Under the pieces are notes generated by a model that was not told the origin of the DNA, searched no databases, and was given only the letters and a program-made list of their open reading frames with translations. From the NCBI GenBank assembly GCA_937888665.1, contig CALBET010000360.1:1-5998 (forward strand): a DNA stretch of 5,998 bases, in the 5' to 3' direction. The DNA is from an uncultured Acidobacteriota bacterium. Lineage in GTDB: Bacteria; Acidobacteriota; Vicinamibacteria; Vicinamibacterales; UBA8438. Each line of letters opens with the position of its first letter. The first letter of the stretch is position 1. Shown here in pieces: positions 1 to 5,998 of this stretch. The translations under genes and the position numbers were made by a program.

Positions 1-1284
1 CGCGCGCAGCAGATCTTCGTCTCGGGGGGCCGGACGACCGGTGAGCTGTGCCAACGCCTCATTTCGCACCTGCTCGAACGCGGCCATATGCGCGGCAGGC
101 ACCGGGTCGCCGGGCGGCATGTCCTTGCGCGCGGTCAACGGGTTCACGAAGGTGCCGCGCTTCCGCAACCGGTAGTCGAGGTGCGGGCCCGTCGCCAGGC
201 CGGTCGCACCAACATACCCGATGACCTGCCCCTGCGCCACCGACGCGCCCGGGCGCATCCCCTTCGCGAATCGCGACAGATGCAGGTAGTAGGTCTCGTA
301 CCCATTGGTGTGCCGTAGCCGAACCATGTTGCCCGACCCGCCGCTCGCGGCGGCGGACACCACTTTGCCCTTCGACACCGCGATCACGGGAGTCCCCGTC
401 GGAGCTCCGTAGTCGACCCCCAGATGCGCACGATTGGTGCCGAGCACCGGATGCAGACGTCGATATGAAAACCGCGAGGTCACCCTCGGCTCGAACCGGA
501 ACGGCGAGGACAGGAACTGACGTTTCATGGAACGACCATTGGCGTCGAAATATGCCGGGGCCTCACCGGGCACCTCGAATCGAAACGCGGCAACCTGTCT
601 GCCGTCGTTCTCGAACGTCGTCGCCAACACGTCTCCGTAGGTCCGATGGACCTCGTCGCGCACGAACTCCTCGTAGAGCACCTGAAAGCTGTCACCGCGC
701 CGCAGCTCCGTGTTGAAGTCGATCTCGCCGCTGAACACGTCCGCCATATCGATCACGATCTGGGGGTCGCCGCCCCCAGCCACCATCGCCGCGAAGAGCG
801 AGTTGTGCTCGCGGCTGATGTCACCTTGCATGGCAACCTGCTCGCGACGCTTTTCGTAGTCGACGAGCGTTGCGTTGAACACCGACGGTTCCCCGGCGCT
901 CGCCACCTGCAGGAACTGGTCGTCGTCCACCTCATATTCGAACCGACGGAAGTGGCCGTCCGTGCCGTAGACGATTCGGTAGGGATGTCCACGCTGCAGG
1001 TCCGTGGGATCGAACACCCGGCGTATCGCCTGGACGAACGCGTAGGCGACCTCACGCGGCATATCGTGAGACGCCAGAAGCCCAGCGAATGTCGCGTTGC
1101 GCGGAATCTCGTCTTCGATGACCCGCGTATCTGGCGCGAGGTACACGTCAGGTCCGCCCTTTGCCTCCGGCAGCGGCGGCTCTTCGAATGCACAGCCGGT
1201 CAGGCTCGCAGCCAGACCCGCAACCAGCCCGAGCCCTAGACGTAGGCTGCGGACAGACGGGGAAATATGGGGATGTCCAAACAT
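1..1284 (-). CDS. Lipoprotein M23 (LytM-type) peptidoglycan endopeptidase, C-terminus cut by window edge
   Basis: Predicted zinc metallo-endopeptidase that cuts peptidoglycan cross-bridges, anchored as a lipoprotein. The frame is open from ATG at 1284 to the window edge (428 codons visible, no stop), so the C-terminus is missing. Residues 1-31 form a signal peptide with a hydrophobic run and a lipobox, L-T-G-C, with the lipidated Cys at 31. Residues about 64-200 resemble the helper domain in front of the catalytic domain in MepM/Csd3-type proteins: a VFDP segment, then IDF followed by RRGD near 188-198. The M23 domain follows at about 266-395. It has SRF...RRLHPV (270-280), the metal-binding HxxxD (H287, D291), the conserved His of YLHL (H335) and GPHLDYR (H368, D370). 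The usual second His of HxH is Asp here. No strong Shine-Dalgarno precedes the ATG, but the signal peptide supports this start. The family call is secure; exact substrate and membrane are inferred. Confidence 0.93.
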   Translation of the reverse strand, partial: MFGHPHISPSVRSLRLGLGLVAGLAASLTGCAFEEPPLPEAKGGPDVYLAPDTRVIEDEIPRNATFAGLLASHDMPREVAYAFVQAIRRVFDPTDLQRGHPYRIVYGTDGHFRRFEYEVDDDQFLQVASAGEPSVFNATLVDYEKRREQVAMQGDISREHNSLFAAMVAGGGDPQIVIDMADVFSGEIDFNTELRRGDSFQVLYEEFVRDEVHRTYGDVLATTFENDGRQVAAFRFEVPGEAPAYFDANGRSMKRQFLSSPFRFEPRVTSRFSYRRLHPVLGTNRAHLGVDYGAPTGTPVIAVSKGKVVSAAASGGSGNMVRLRHTNGYETYYLHLSRFAKGMRPGASVAQGQVIGYVGATGLATGPHLDYRLRKRGTFVNPLTARKDMPPGDPVPAAHMAAFEQVRNEALAQLTGRPAPRDEDLLRA

Positions 1285-1406
1285 AAACGCTGGAGTTTAA
1301 CACGCTCATAGCGCAAGACTTCCGCCATTTTTACACACCATCCTCAGATGACGTGCGGTCGCATGCGACCCAGCGCAGAAGTGTGAACGGGCCAGACCAG
1401 CCTCGC
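1285..1406. other. Intergenic gap between the thioredoxin/NHL gene and the M23 gene
   Basis: This 122-base gap is the only sizeable spacer in the window and separates the three-gene cluster from the peptidase gene. It is more AT-rich near the M23 start. On the minus strand a TAAAAA stretch at about 1328-1333 could be a weak -10 element, but no matching -35 box sits 17 bases upstream, so I do not call a promoter. A 14-base palindrome lies at 1357-1370. No T-run follows that palindrome on the minus strand, so no intrinsic terminator is supported. A promoter for the peptidase gene is expected here from layout alone. Confidence 0.6.
1357..1370. repeat. Perfect 14-base palindrome (GGTCGCATGCGACC)
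   Basis: The sequence GGTCGCATGCGACC is identical to its own reverse complement, and symmetry ends at the flanking bases. It sits about 73 bases upstream of the M23 gene start and 37 bases past the stop of the thioredoxin/NHL gene. Dyads of this size can be operators for dimeric repressors. As an RNA hairpin it gives only a five-pair stem with a four-base loop, too weak for a terminator without a U-tract. In GC-rich DNA a chance palindrome is possible, so any role is open. Confidence 0.4.
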
Positions 1407-2540
1407 TTAATCCGGGCCGATGAGGGTTGACACCGCGCCGGTCTCGAGATCGACCGCACGTAACGCGTGATTGTTCGTGTCCGCCACGAAGAGGCAGCCG
1501 CCACCCACAGCCAAGCCTCCCGGTTCGTAGAACCGCGCGCGCGTGCTGCGCCCGTCCCGCAGTCCGGGTGCACCGGACCCGGCAAAGACGGTCACGCGAC
1601 GTGTCTCCAGGTCGAGGCGCTTGATCCGGCTGATCGACGTGGTCGCCGCGCCGCCACCCGCCGCGCCGCGCCGTGCCTGGTTCATGTTGCCCGCCAGCGT
1701 CCGAACCTGACCCGTCTCGATGTCGGCCCCGCGGATAAGGTGGTTCCCGGTATCGGCGATCAGGAGGTAGCCATCTTCGGGACGCACCGCCATCCCTTGC
1801 GGGCGCGTAAAGCAGGCCTCGGCGAAGACACCGTCGGCGGCGCCCCGACGTCCGGACCCGATCCGACTGATCGGCGTGCCGGCCGACGTGGCGATCAGAA
1901 TCTGGTGGTGACTCGTGTCGGCCACGTAGAGCCGCTCCCGCTCGGCATCAACCGCGACCTTGCCCGGAAACGCGAGCACCCCCGGTGGTGGGGTTGGCTC
2001 CGGCCGCAGCTCGGACGTCGGTCCGCGACGCAACTCGCCTCGCTCGTCGAACACCTGCGTCACGGCCGTGATCGCTTGATCGAACTGAGGCAGATGCCCT
2101 TCACCCGACGCGCCGGCCACGAGATACCCGGCCGGGTCGATCAGCGCCAGGGTAGGCCACGCGCGCACCGTGTACGCCCGCCAGATACGGAAGTCGGCGT
2201 CGTTCGCCACCGAATGGGTAATGTCGTGTCGGGCGACGACCCGGCGCAGGTTGTCGGTGCTCCGCTCGTTGGGAAACTTTGGTGAGTGGATGCCGATGAC
2301 CACTAGCTGGTCGAAATGCGTCGCCGCGAGCCGCCTCAGCCCCGGCAACTGGTGCAGGCAGTTGATGCACCCGTAGGTCCAGAACTCGAGCAGCACGATC
2401 TTGCCGCGGAGCGCCCGCAACGTCAGCGGCGCCGCGACGTTCAGCCAGGCGACCGCTCCGTCGAGCTCGGGCGCTCGAACTGGCGCGTCGCCCGCCCCCG
2501 GCGCGTAGTCCGACGGATTCCCTCCGTTGCCGTCCGTCAT
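1407..2540 (-). CDS. NHLRC2-like thioredoxin-fold protein with a shortened NHL beta-propeller
   Basis: Encodes 377 residues resembling bacterial relatives of NHLRC2, a thioredoxin-like domain followed by an NHL propeller. There is no signal peptide, so it is probably cytoplasmic. The thioredoxin-like part (about 25-170) has EFWTYGCINC with the redox pair C58/C61, then HSPKFPNE (85-92) and the cis-proline in WPTL (P129), all hallmarks of this family. NHL blades follow: FPGK...LYVADT (191-209), RPQGMAV...LLIADTGNHLIR (246-270) and EPGGLAV...LFVADTNNHALR (339-361). Only about three blades plus a fragment are present, whereas the family normally has about six and is longer. The break falls near residues 298-307, where a blade-2 ending runs straight into IKRLD, which looks like the end of a later blade. 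ATG at 2540 lies 40 bases after the selD stop; no clear Shine-Dalgarno is seen. The in-frame extension to 2693 would overlap selD and has no conserved content. Family role is oxidoreductase-like; no substrate is established. Confidence 0.88.
   Translation of the reverse strand: MTDGNGGNPSDYAPGAGDAPVRAPELDGAVAWLNVAAPLTLRALRGKIVLLEFWTYGCINCLHQLPGLRRLAATHFDQLVVIGIHSPKFPNERSTDNLRRVVARHDITHSVANDADFRIWRAYTVRAWPTLALIDPAGYLVAGASGEGHLPQFDQAITAVTQVFDERGELRRGPTSELRPEPTPPPGVLAFPGKVAVDAERERLYVADTSHHQILIATSAGTPISRIGSGRRGAADGVFAEACFTRPQGMAVRPEDGYLLIADTGNHLIRGADIETGQVRTLAGNMNQARRGAAGGGAATTSISRIKRLDLETRRVTVFAGSGAPGLRDGRSTRARFYEPGGLAVGGGCLFVADTNNHALRAVDLETGAVSTLIGPD
1623..1641. repeat. In-frame near-repeat, copy B, at the propeller junction
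   Basis: This 19-base stretch matches 1860-1878 with two mismatches (consensus GATCCGRCTGATCGRCGTG on the plus strand). The copies are 237 bases apart, exactly 79 codons, and both encode Ile-Ser-Arg-Ile in the propeller gene (residues 303-306 here). This copy sits exactly where the propeller appears to have lost blades. It may be a trace of blade duplication or a recombination site, or simply similar blade-edge coding. Confidence 0.5.
1860..1878. repeat. In-frame near-repeat, copy A, end of first NHL blade
   Basis: Partner of the near-repeat at 1623-1641, with 17 of 19 bases identical and the same reading frame. It encodes Ile-Ser-Arg-Ile at residues 224-227, at the end of the first NHL blade. 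The flanking sequences are not alike, which is why the shared block stands out. Confidence 0.5.
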
Positions 2541-2580
2541 CCGCGCAATTCGAGGAGCCGATTCCGCTTGCCAAGGTCGT

Positions 2581-4866
2581 TCATCGCTGGTCGATCTGAA
2601 TCGGGGCGTCATTGTTGCCGTGGTCACCGGAACCGCGCGGCTCGACGGTACCGATGATGGCCGCCTGATGGTAGCCGTGGGCGCGCAAGTCATCGACGCA
2701 GGCCTGGGCTCGGTCGGCCGGGATGCCGGCCAGCAGCCCGCCGGCCGTCTGCGGATCGTACAGCAGCAGATATCGAGGGTCGGCGCTCACCCGCTCGACG
2801 TCGGCGACCGCGCGCCGCAGCCGCACATTGTGAGGATGTAACGAGCTGAGGAACCCGGCCGCGCTGGTCTCGAGCGCGCCATCGAGTACCGGTATGGCCG
2901 CCAGGTCGAGCCGCACGTCGACATTGGAGGCCCGGGTCATTTCGACGAGATGGCCCAGCAACCCGAACCCGGTGACATCGGTGCACCCGGTGGCCCCGTG
3001 ACGGCGCAGCGCGTCGGCCGCCTCCCGGCTCGACTGCCGCATGGACGCAATCGCCCCGTCAATCCACCGGCCCTTGGCCCGCATGCGCATCTCGGCCGCG
3101 AACAACGTGCCGGTACCGATCCCCTTGGTGAGCACCAGGCAATCGCCGTGTCGCAGGCCGCCTTTGCGCAACACGGTGTCACGATCGGCCAACCCGGTCA
3201 GCGAGAGTCCGAGCGACAACTCCACGCCTTCGCTGGTGTGCCCACCCACCAACGCCGCTCCCGCCTCATTGAGCACCTGGACCGCACCGGACAGCAGTTG
3301 CACCAGCGTGTCCTCGACCTTCCGGTCGAGTCCGAACGGCACCGTCGCGATCGCCAGCGCGGTCTGCGCCTCGGCGCCCATGGCATAGATGTCGCCAAGG
3401 CAGTGATTGGCCGTAATCTGACCGAACACGAAGGGGTCGTCCACGATGGCTCGGAACGCGTCCACCGTACGCACCAGCACCTTGCCGGGCGGGACCGAGA
3501 CGACGGCCGCGTCATCCGGCGCATCGAGCCCGATGATCACATCATCGCGTCGCACCGGCTGCAGCTGCTTGAGCACCCGACCGAGCGGGGTGGCGCCGAC
3601 CTTCGAGCCGCAGCCGCCGCACCGCATCGCGGCGGTCGAAATCTCTTGCAGGACCTCCGGGGACGCGAGACCCGGCTCGAGCGCCGGCGCGGCCTGGCCG
3701 GACATCTCCGGCAGGTCGGCATACAGGCTCATGAACCGGCGGTCGATCCAGTCTTTCCATCGCCACACCGCATCGCCCTCGAACGACCACCATCCGCGGG
3801 ACCCGACCGCCTGCCGACCGCCAGTGGACACGAGGGTCAGGAACCGCCGCTGGGGGCGAAACGGCCGGAGAGGCCGACCGAACAATGCCCGTCGCAGATT
3901 GTCGGCGAGCGGTGGTCCCTGTCGGACCGCGAACACCCCCGCCTTTTCGCGCGGGTGATTGACCACCGCCGCCACGTCGCCCGCGGCGAACACCCCGGGA
4001 TGCGAACGCGACTGGAGGGTGTCGTCGACCCGCACGAATCCTCGCTCGTCGACGTCGAGACCAGAGCCGGCCAGCCACGGGGCCGCGCCCGCCTGCGTCA
4101 CCCAGAGAATCTCGTCGAGCGCCACGGTGCCGCCATCGGCCAGGGTGAGCTCCCCCTCAGCCACCGCGGCTACGGTCTGTCCAAGATGGAGGTGCACCCG
4201 GCGTTCGCGGAGCGTCCGCTCAAGTCGCCGACGCATGCCGCGATTGTGGGTGGGTAGGATGGTGTCGCTGGAACCGAACAGATGCAACTCGACCGTGTCG
4301 GCCGGCCTCCCGGCGTCCCGGCGTGCGTGCCGAAGCGCGTACTCCGCCGCCAGAACCAGCTCGACTCCGCCGGCTCCCGCTCCCACGACGCCGACCCGGA
4401 TCGGCCCGTCCGCAGCCACGACCCGCGCCCGGATCCGCTCCCAGCGCGGCACAAACCGGCTGATCGGCTTGACCGGCACCACCACGTCCGCTGCCCCTGG
4501 CACGCCGCCGAACGACGGCGCTGAGCCGATGTTGAGCGACAACAGGTCGTAGGGCACCGGCGGGCGCCCCTCGCACAGGACGAGCTGCCGCTCGAGGTCG
4601 AGCCCTGTCACGGGTTGATGAAACAGTCTCGCGCCCGCGAACCGGCTCAACGGTGCCAAGTCGATGTGCACATCGTCGAAGTCGTAGTGACCGGACACCA
4701 GACCCGGCAGCATGCCGGAATACGGGGTGTGGACGTCGCGCGTGATCAGGGTGAGTCTCACCCCGGGAACGGGACGCATCCCAAACCGCTTGAGCACGCC
4801 GACATGGGTGTGTCCCCCCCCGACCAGGACGAGGTCCTTCACGACGGGCACGGGCTGACTATTCAT
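2581..4866 (-). CDS. selD: Fusion protein: FAD/NAD(P)H oxidoreductase (Ndh-like) + selenide, water dikinase
   Basis: A 761-residue two-domain cytoplasmic enzyme. Residues about 10-380 are a pyridine-nucleotide-disulfide oxidoreductase of the type known fused to SelD: the FAD motif VGGGHTHV (15-22), the NAD(P)-binding GAGAGGVE (162-169) and the second FAD motif GVFAAGDVA (291-299). Residues about 410-750 are selenophosphate synthetase, which makes selenophosphate from selenide and ATP, releasing AMP and phosphate. Visible SelD motifs are RCGGCGSK (catalytic Cys419 and Lys422), DDAAV (451-455), VDDPFVFG (475-482), GDIYAMG (491-497), GGHT (541-544), DVTGFGLLGH (630-639) and YDPQTAGG (703-710). 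The active-site residue is Cys, not selenocysteine. The second Cys of the E. coli GCGCK motif (Cys19, dispensable there) is Ser421 here. The ATG overlaps the upstream aminotransferase stop by four bases and no Shine-Dalgarno is seen, suggesting translational coupling. The product feeds selenocysteine or selenouridine synthesis. The oxidoreductase half probably handles selenium reduction, which is inferred from the fusion. Confidence 0.95.
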   Translation of the reverse strand: MNSQPVPVVKDLVLVGGGHTHVGVLKRFGMRPVPGVRLTLITRDVHTPYSGMLPGLVSGHYDFDDVHIDLAPLSRFAGARLFHQPVTGLDLERQLVLCEGRPPVPYDLLSLNIGSAPSFGGVPGAADVVVPVKPISRFVPRWERIRARVVAADGPIRVGVVGAGAGGVELVLAAEYALRHARRDAGRPADTVELHLFGSSDTILPTHNRGMRRRLERTLRERRVHLHLGQTVAAVAEGELTLADGGTVALDEILWVTQAGAAPWLAGSGLDVDERGFVRVDDTLQSRSHPGVFAAGDVAAVVNHPREKAGVFAVRQGPPLADNLRRALFGRPLRPFRPQRRFLTLVSTGGRQAVGSRGWWSFEGDAVWRWKDWIDRRFMSLYADLPEMSGQAAPALEPGLASPEVLQEISTAAMRCGGCGSKVGATPLGRVLKQLQPVRRDDVIIGLDAPDDAAVVSVPPGKVLVRTVDAFRAIVDDPFVFGQITANHCLGDIYAMGAEAQTALAIATVPFGLDRKVEDTLVQLLSGAVQVLNEAGAALVGGHTSEGVELSLGLSLTGLADRDTVLRKGGLRHGDCLVLTKGIGTGTLFAAEMRMRAKGRWIDGAIASMRQSSREAADALRRHGATGCTDVTGFGLLGHLVEMTRASNVDVRLDLAAIPVLDGALETSAAGFLSSLHPHNVRLRRAVADVERVSADPRYLLLYDPQTAGGLLAGIPADRAQACVDDLRAHGYHQAAIIGTVEPRGSGDHGNNDAPIQIDQR
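4863..4866 (-). promoter_or_regulatory. ATGA stop/start overlap coupling the aminotransferase and selD
   Basis: On the minus strand the four bases ATGA contain both the selD start codon (4866-4864) and the aminotransferase TGA stop (4865-4863). With no purine-rich ribosome site in the roughly 20 bases before the ATG, ribosomes finishing the upstream gene most likely re-initiate here. This fixes the selD start and implies linked expression of the two proteins. Confidence 0.85.
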
Positions 4867-5998
4867 CTGGACGCTCGGGCCAGCACCCGGGTCATGGCGT
4901 TCGCGAACGGCTCAGGTGTCGGCAACAGGCTTACCACCAGGAACGCCTCGCGAGGGAAGTCAAAGAAGTAGCCGGGATGCACCAAGACGCTGTCCTTCTG
5001 TATCAGCTCGATGACCAGCGCTTCCTCCGAACGCACAGCCGGCACTTGCACGACAGCGTACCACCCAGCCTCCGCGTGCAGGACCTGGCAGGCGGGGAAC
5101 TCTCCCGTCAGGCGGCGTAACGTCTCGACGTTGGCCCGGACCCGGCGGCAGACCTGGGTGGCCAGGGGGCGCGTCTGTTCCAGTAGCGCGCCGACCGCAC
5201 ACTGCACCGGGGTGGCCACCGACAGATATGTATCGCTGACGAACTCGAGCCGGTCGAGCGCGCGGCGCACGAGCGCACCGGGCCCCCCCACGAGGATCCA
5301 GCCAAGCTTCAGCTGCGGCAGCAGCGCCGACTTCGACAGCCCCCCGAGCGTGAACGTGAGCACCTCCGACTCGCCGACCAGGGCGCCGGCCGCGCCGGTC
5401 ATCCGGTCGTCGAACGGATACAGGTCGAAGACCTCATCGCTGATGAGGGCCAGTTCGTGTTCGGCGGCAATCTCGCGCACCGCGTCGAGCTCCGCGGGAC
5501 GCACGAAGGAGCCGGTCGGGTTGTTGGGATTCACGAGCACGATGGCCCTGGCGCGGGGCTCGACCGCCCGCCTCACGCTCTCGATGCTCAGTTCCCAGCG
5601 CCCGTGATACTCCAGCAGATACGGGCTGGCCACGACCCCTTCCAACCGCGTGAGATGCTCGAACAGCGGGTAGCTCGGCTGGGGCACGAGCACGACGTCG
5701 GCCGGGTCGCAGAGCAGCTTGAACAGGAGGGCGTAGGCTTCGCTCGTGCTTGCGGTCAGGACAACCCGATCGGGAGATACCGGGACACCCCGAGTCCCCA
5801 GATGCGCCGCCACCGCCTCACGGGCGGCCGACATCCCGAACGGCGCCGGATCGTAGCGAAGCCCCGCGGGGTCGGCCAGCGCCTGGAGCAGGCCCGGGGG
5901 ATAGGACAGCCCGACCTGGGTCGGGTTGGACACCGTCAGGTCGTCGAGCGGACGGCCCCTCGCCCGGTGGGCGGCCAGCACCCGGGCGACCCGATTCG
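4863..5998 (-). CDS. PLP-dependent aminotransferase, class I/II fold (5' end outside window)
   Basis: Fold-type I pyridoxal-phosphate enzyme of the aspartate aminotransferase superfamily, expected to transfer amino groups between an amino acid and a 2-oxo acid in the cytoplasm. The frame is open to the window edge. A GTG at 5981 gives 372 residues, but the reading continues upstream (Asn-Arg-Val-Ala-Arg), matching the usual N-terminal helix, so the true start lies a few codons beyond 5998. Numbering from 5981, motifs are LTVSNPTQ (15-22), YDPAPFG (43-49), TASTSEA (76-82), the PLP-contact NPNNPTG (151-157), SDEVFDLY (181-188) and the Schiff-base lysine in GGLSKSALLPQLKLGW (K217). The C-terminal segment reads FLVVSLLP (347-354), where an Arg that binds the substrate carboxylate is common; I see none at that place, so substrate preference is unclear. 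It is the first visible gene of the selD cluster and is coupled to selD by an ATGA overlap. A C-S lyase-like role is possible but unsupported. Confidence 0.92.
   Translation of the reverse strand, partial: NRVARVLAAHRARGRPLDDLTVSNPTQVGLSYPPGLLQALADPAGLRYDPAPFGMSAAREAVAAHLGTRGVPVSPDRVVLTASTSEAYALLFKLLCDPADVVLVPQPSYPLFEHLTRLEGVVASPYLLEYHGRWELSIESVRRAVEPRARAIVLVNPNNPTGSFVRPAELDAVREIAAEHELALISDEVFDLYPFDDRMTGAAGALVGESEVLTFTLGGLSKSALLPQLKLGWILVGGPGALVRRALDRLEFVSDTYLSVATPVQCAVGALLEQTRPLATQVCRRVRANVETLRRLTGEFPACQVLHAEAGWYAVVQVPAVRSEEALVIELIQKDSVLVHPGYFFDFPREAFLVVSLLPTPEPFANAMTRVLARASR

Noticed and set aside
646..1239. 197-codon plus-strand frame and 146-codon minus-strand frame across the peptidase region
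   Set aside because: The M23 lipoprotein frame reads through this whole stretch with a signal peptide, helper domain and catalytic motifs; the others have none.
1357..1370. Palindrome as an intrinsic terminator of the selD cluster
   Set aside because: The RNA stem is only about five pairs and no U-run follows on the minus strand.
1467..2285. 272-codon open frame on the plus strand
   Set aside because: It lies opposite the thioredoxin/NHL gene, has no motif and has no ribosome site; it is a shadow frame.
2581..2583. TGA end of selD as a possible selenocysteine codon
   Set aside because: The SelD domain is already complete, the following frame soon runs into non-conserved sequence, and I see no reason for read-through.
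2541..2693. N-terminal extension of the thioredoxin/NHL gene to a start at 2693
   Set aside because: It would overlap the conserved end of selD by over 100 bases and adds a Thr/Arg/Pro-rich stretch with no domain or signal peptide. ATG at 2540 leaves a normal-length lead before the conserved domain.
2950..4257. 435-codon open frame on the plus strand
   Set aside because: It is entirely antisense to the selD fusion, whose motifs are unmistakable. Its translation is rich in Arg, Pro, Gly and His with no recognisable domain, as expected for a shadow frame in GC-rich DNA.
5979..5981. GTG at 5981 as the true start of the aminotransferase
   Set aside because: The upstream codons stay open and look like the continuing N-terminal helix of this family, so the start is most likely just outside the window.

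Overview
The window is high-GC bacterial DNA (roughly two-thirds G+C by eye). Every convincing gene lies on the minus strand, so transcription reads from position 5998 towards position 1. Long open frames on the plus strand are antisense shadows typical of GC-rich coding DNA. The gene set resembles a free-living Gram-negative or diderm bacterium of the Acidobacteriota type: a lipoprotein M23 endopeptidase, a bacterial NHLRC2-like thioredoxin/NHL protein and an NADH-dehydrogenase-like/SelD fusion. This assignment is a guess from gene content, and Myxococcota, Gemmatimonadota or another high-GC lineage would also fit.

In transcription order the layout is as follows. (1) 5998-4863: a fold-type I PLP aminotransferase whose first few codons lie outside the window. 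(2) 4866-2581: a 761-residue fusion of an FAD/NAD(P)H pyridine-nucleotide oxidoreductase with selenide, water dikinase (SelD); its ATG overlaps the aminotransferase stop in an ATGA. (3) 2540-1407: a cytoplasmic thioredoxin-fold protein with a CxxC motif and a C-terminal NHL beta-propeller that looks shortened by loss of its middle blades; it starts 40 bases after selD. (4) A 122-base gap with a perfect 14-base palindrome. (5) 1284-1: a lipoprotein with an M23 (LytM) peptidase domain, whose C-terminus runs off the window.

The first three genes look like one operon. SelD makes selenophosphate, the donor for selenocysteine and 2-selenouridine tRNA, and its fused oxidoreductase half probably supplies or controls reduced selenium. 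The adjacent CxxC thioredoxin-like protein could serve the same redox chemistry, but that link is inferred only from position. The aminotransferase is translationally coupled to selD, and its substrate cannot be read from sequence. The M23 lipoprotein acts on peptidoglycan and is probably a separate unit. No RNA gene, mobile element, CRISPR array or selenocysteine-insertion gene is visible. The observations most worth a second look are the shortened propeller with its in-frame repeat, the aminotransferase-selD coupling, and the His-to-Asp change in the peptidase's HxH motif.
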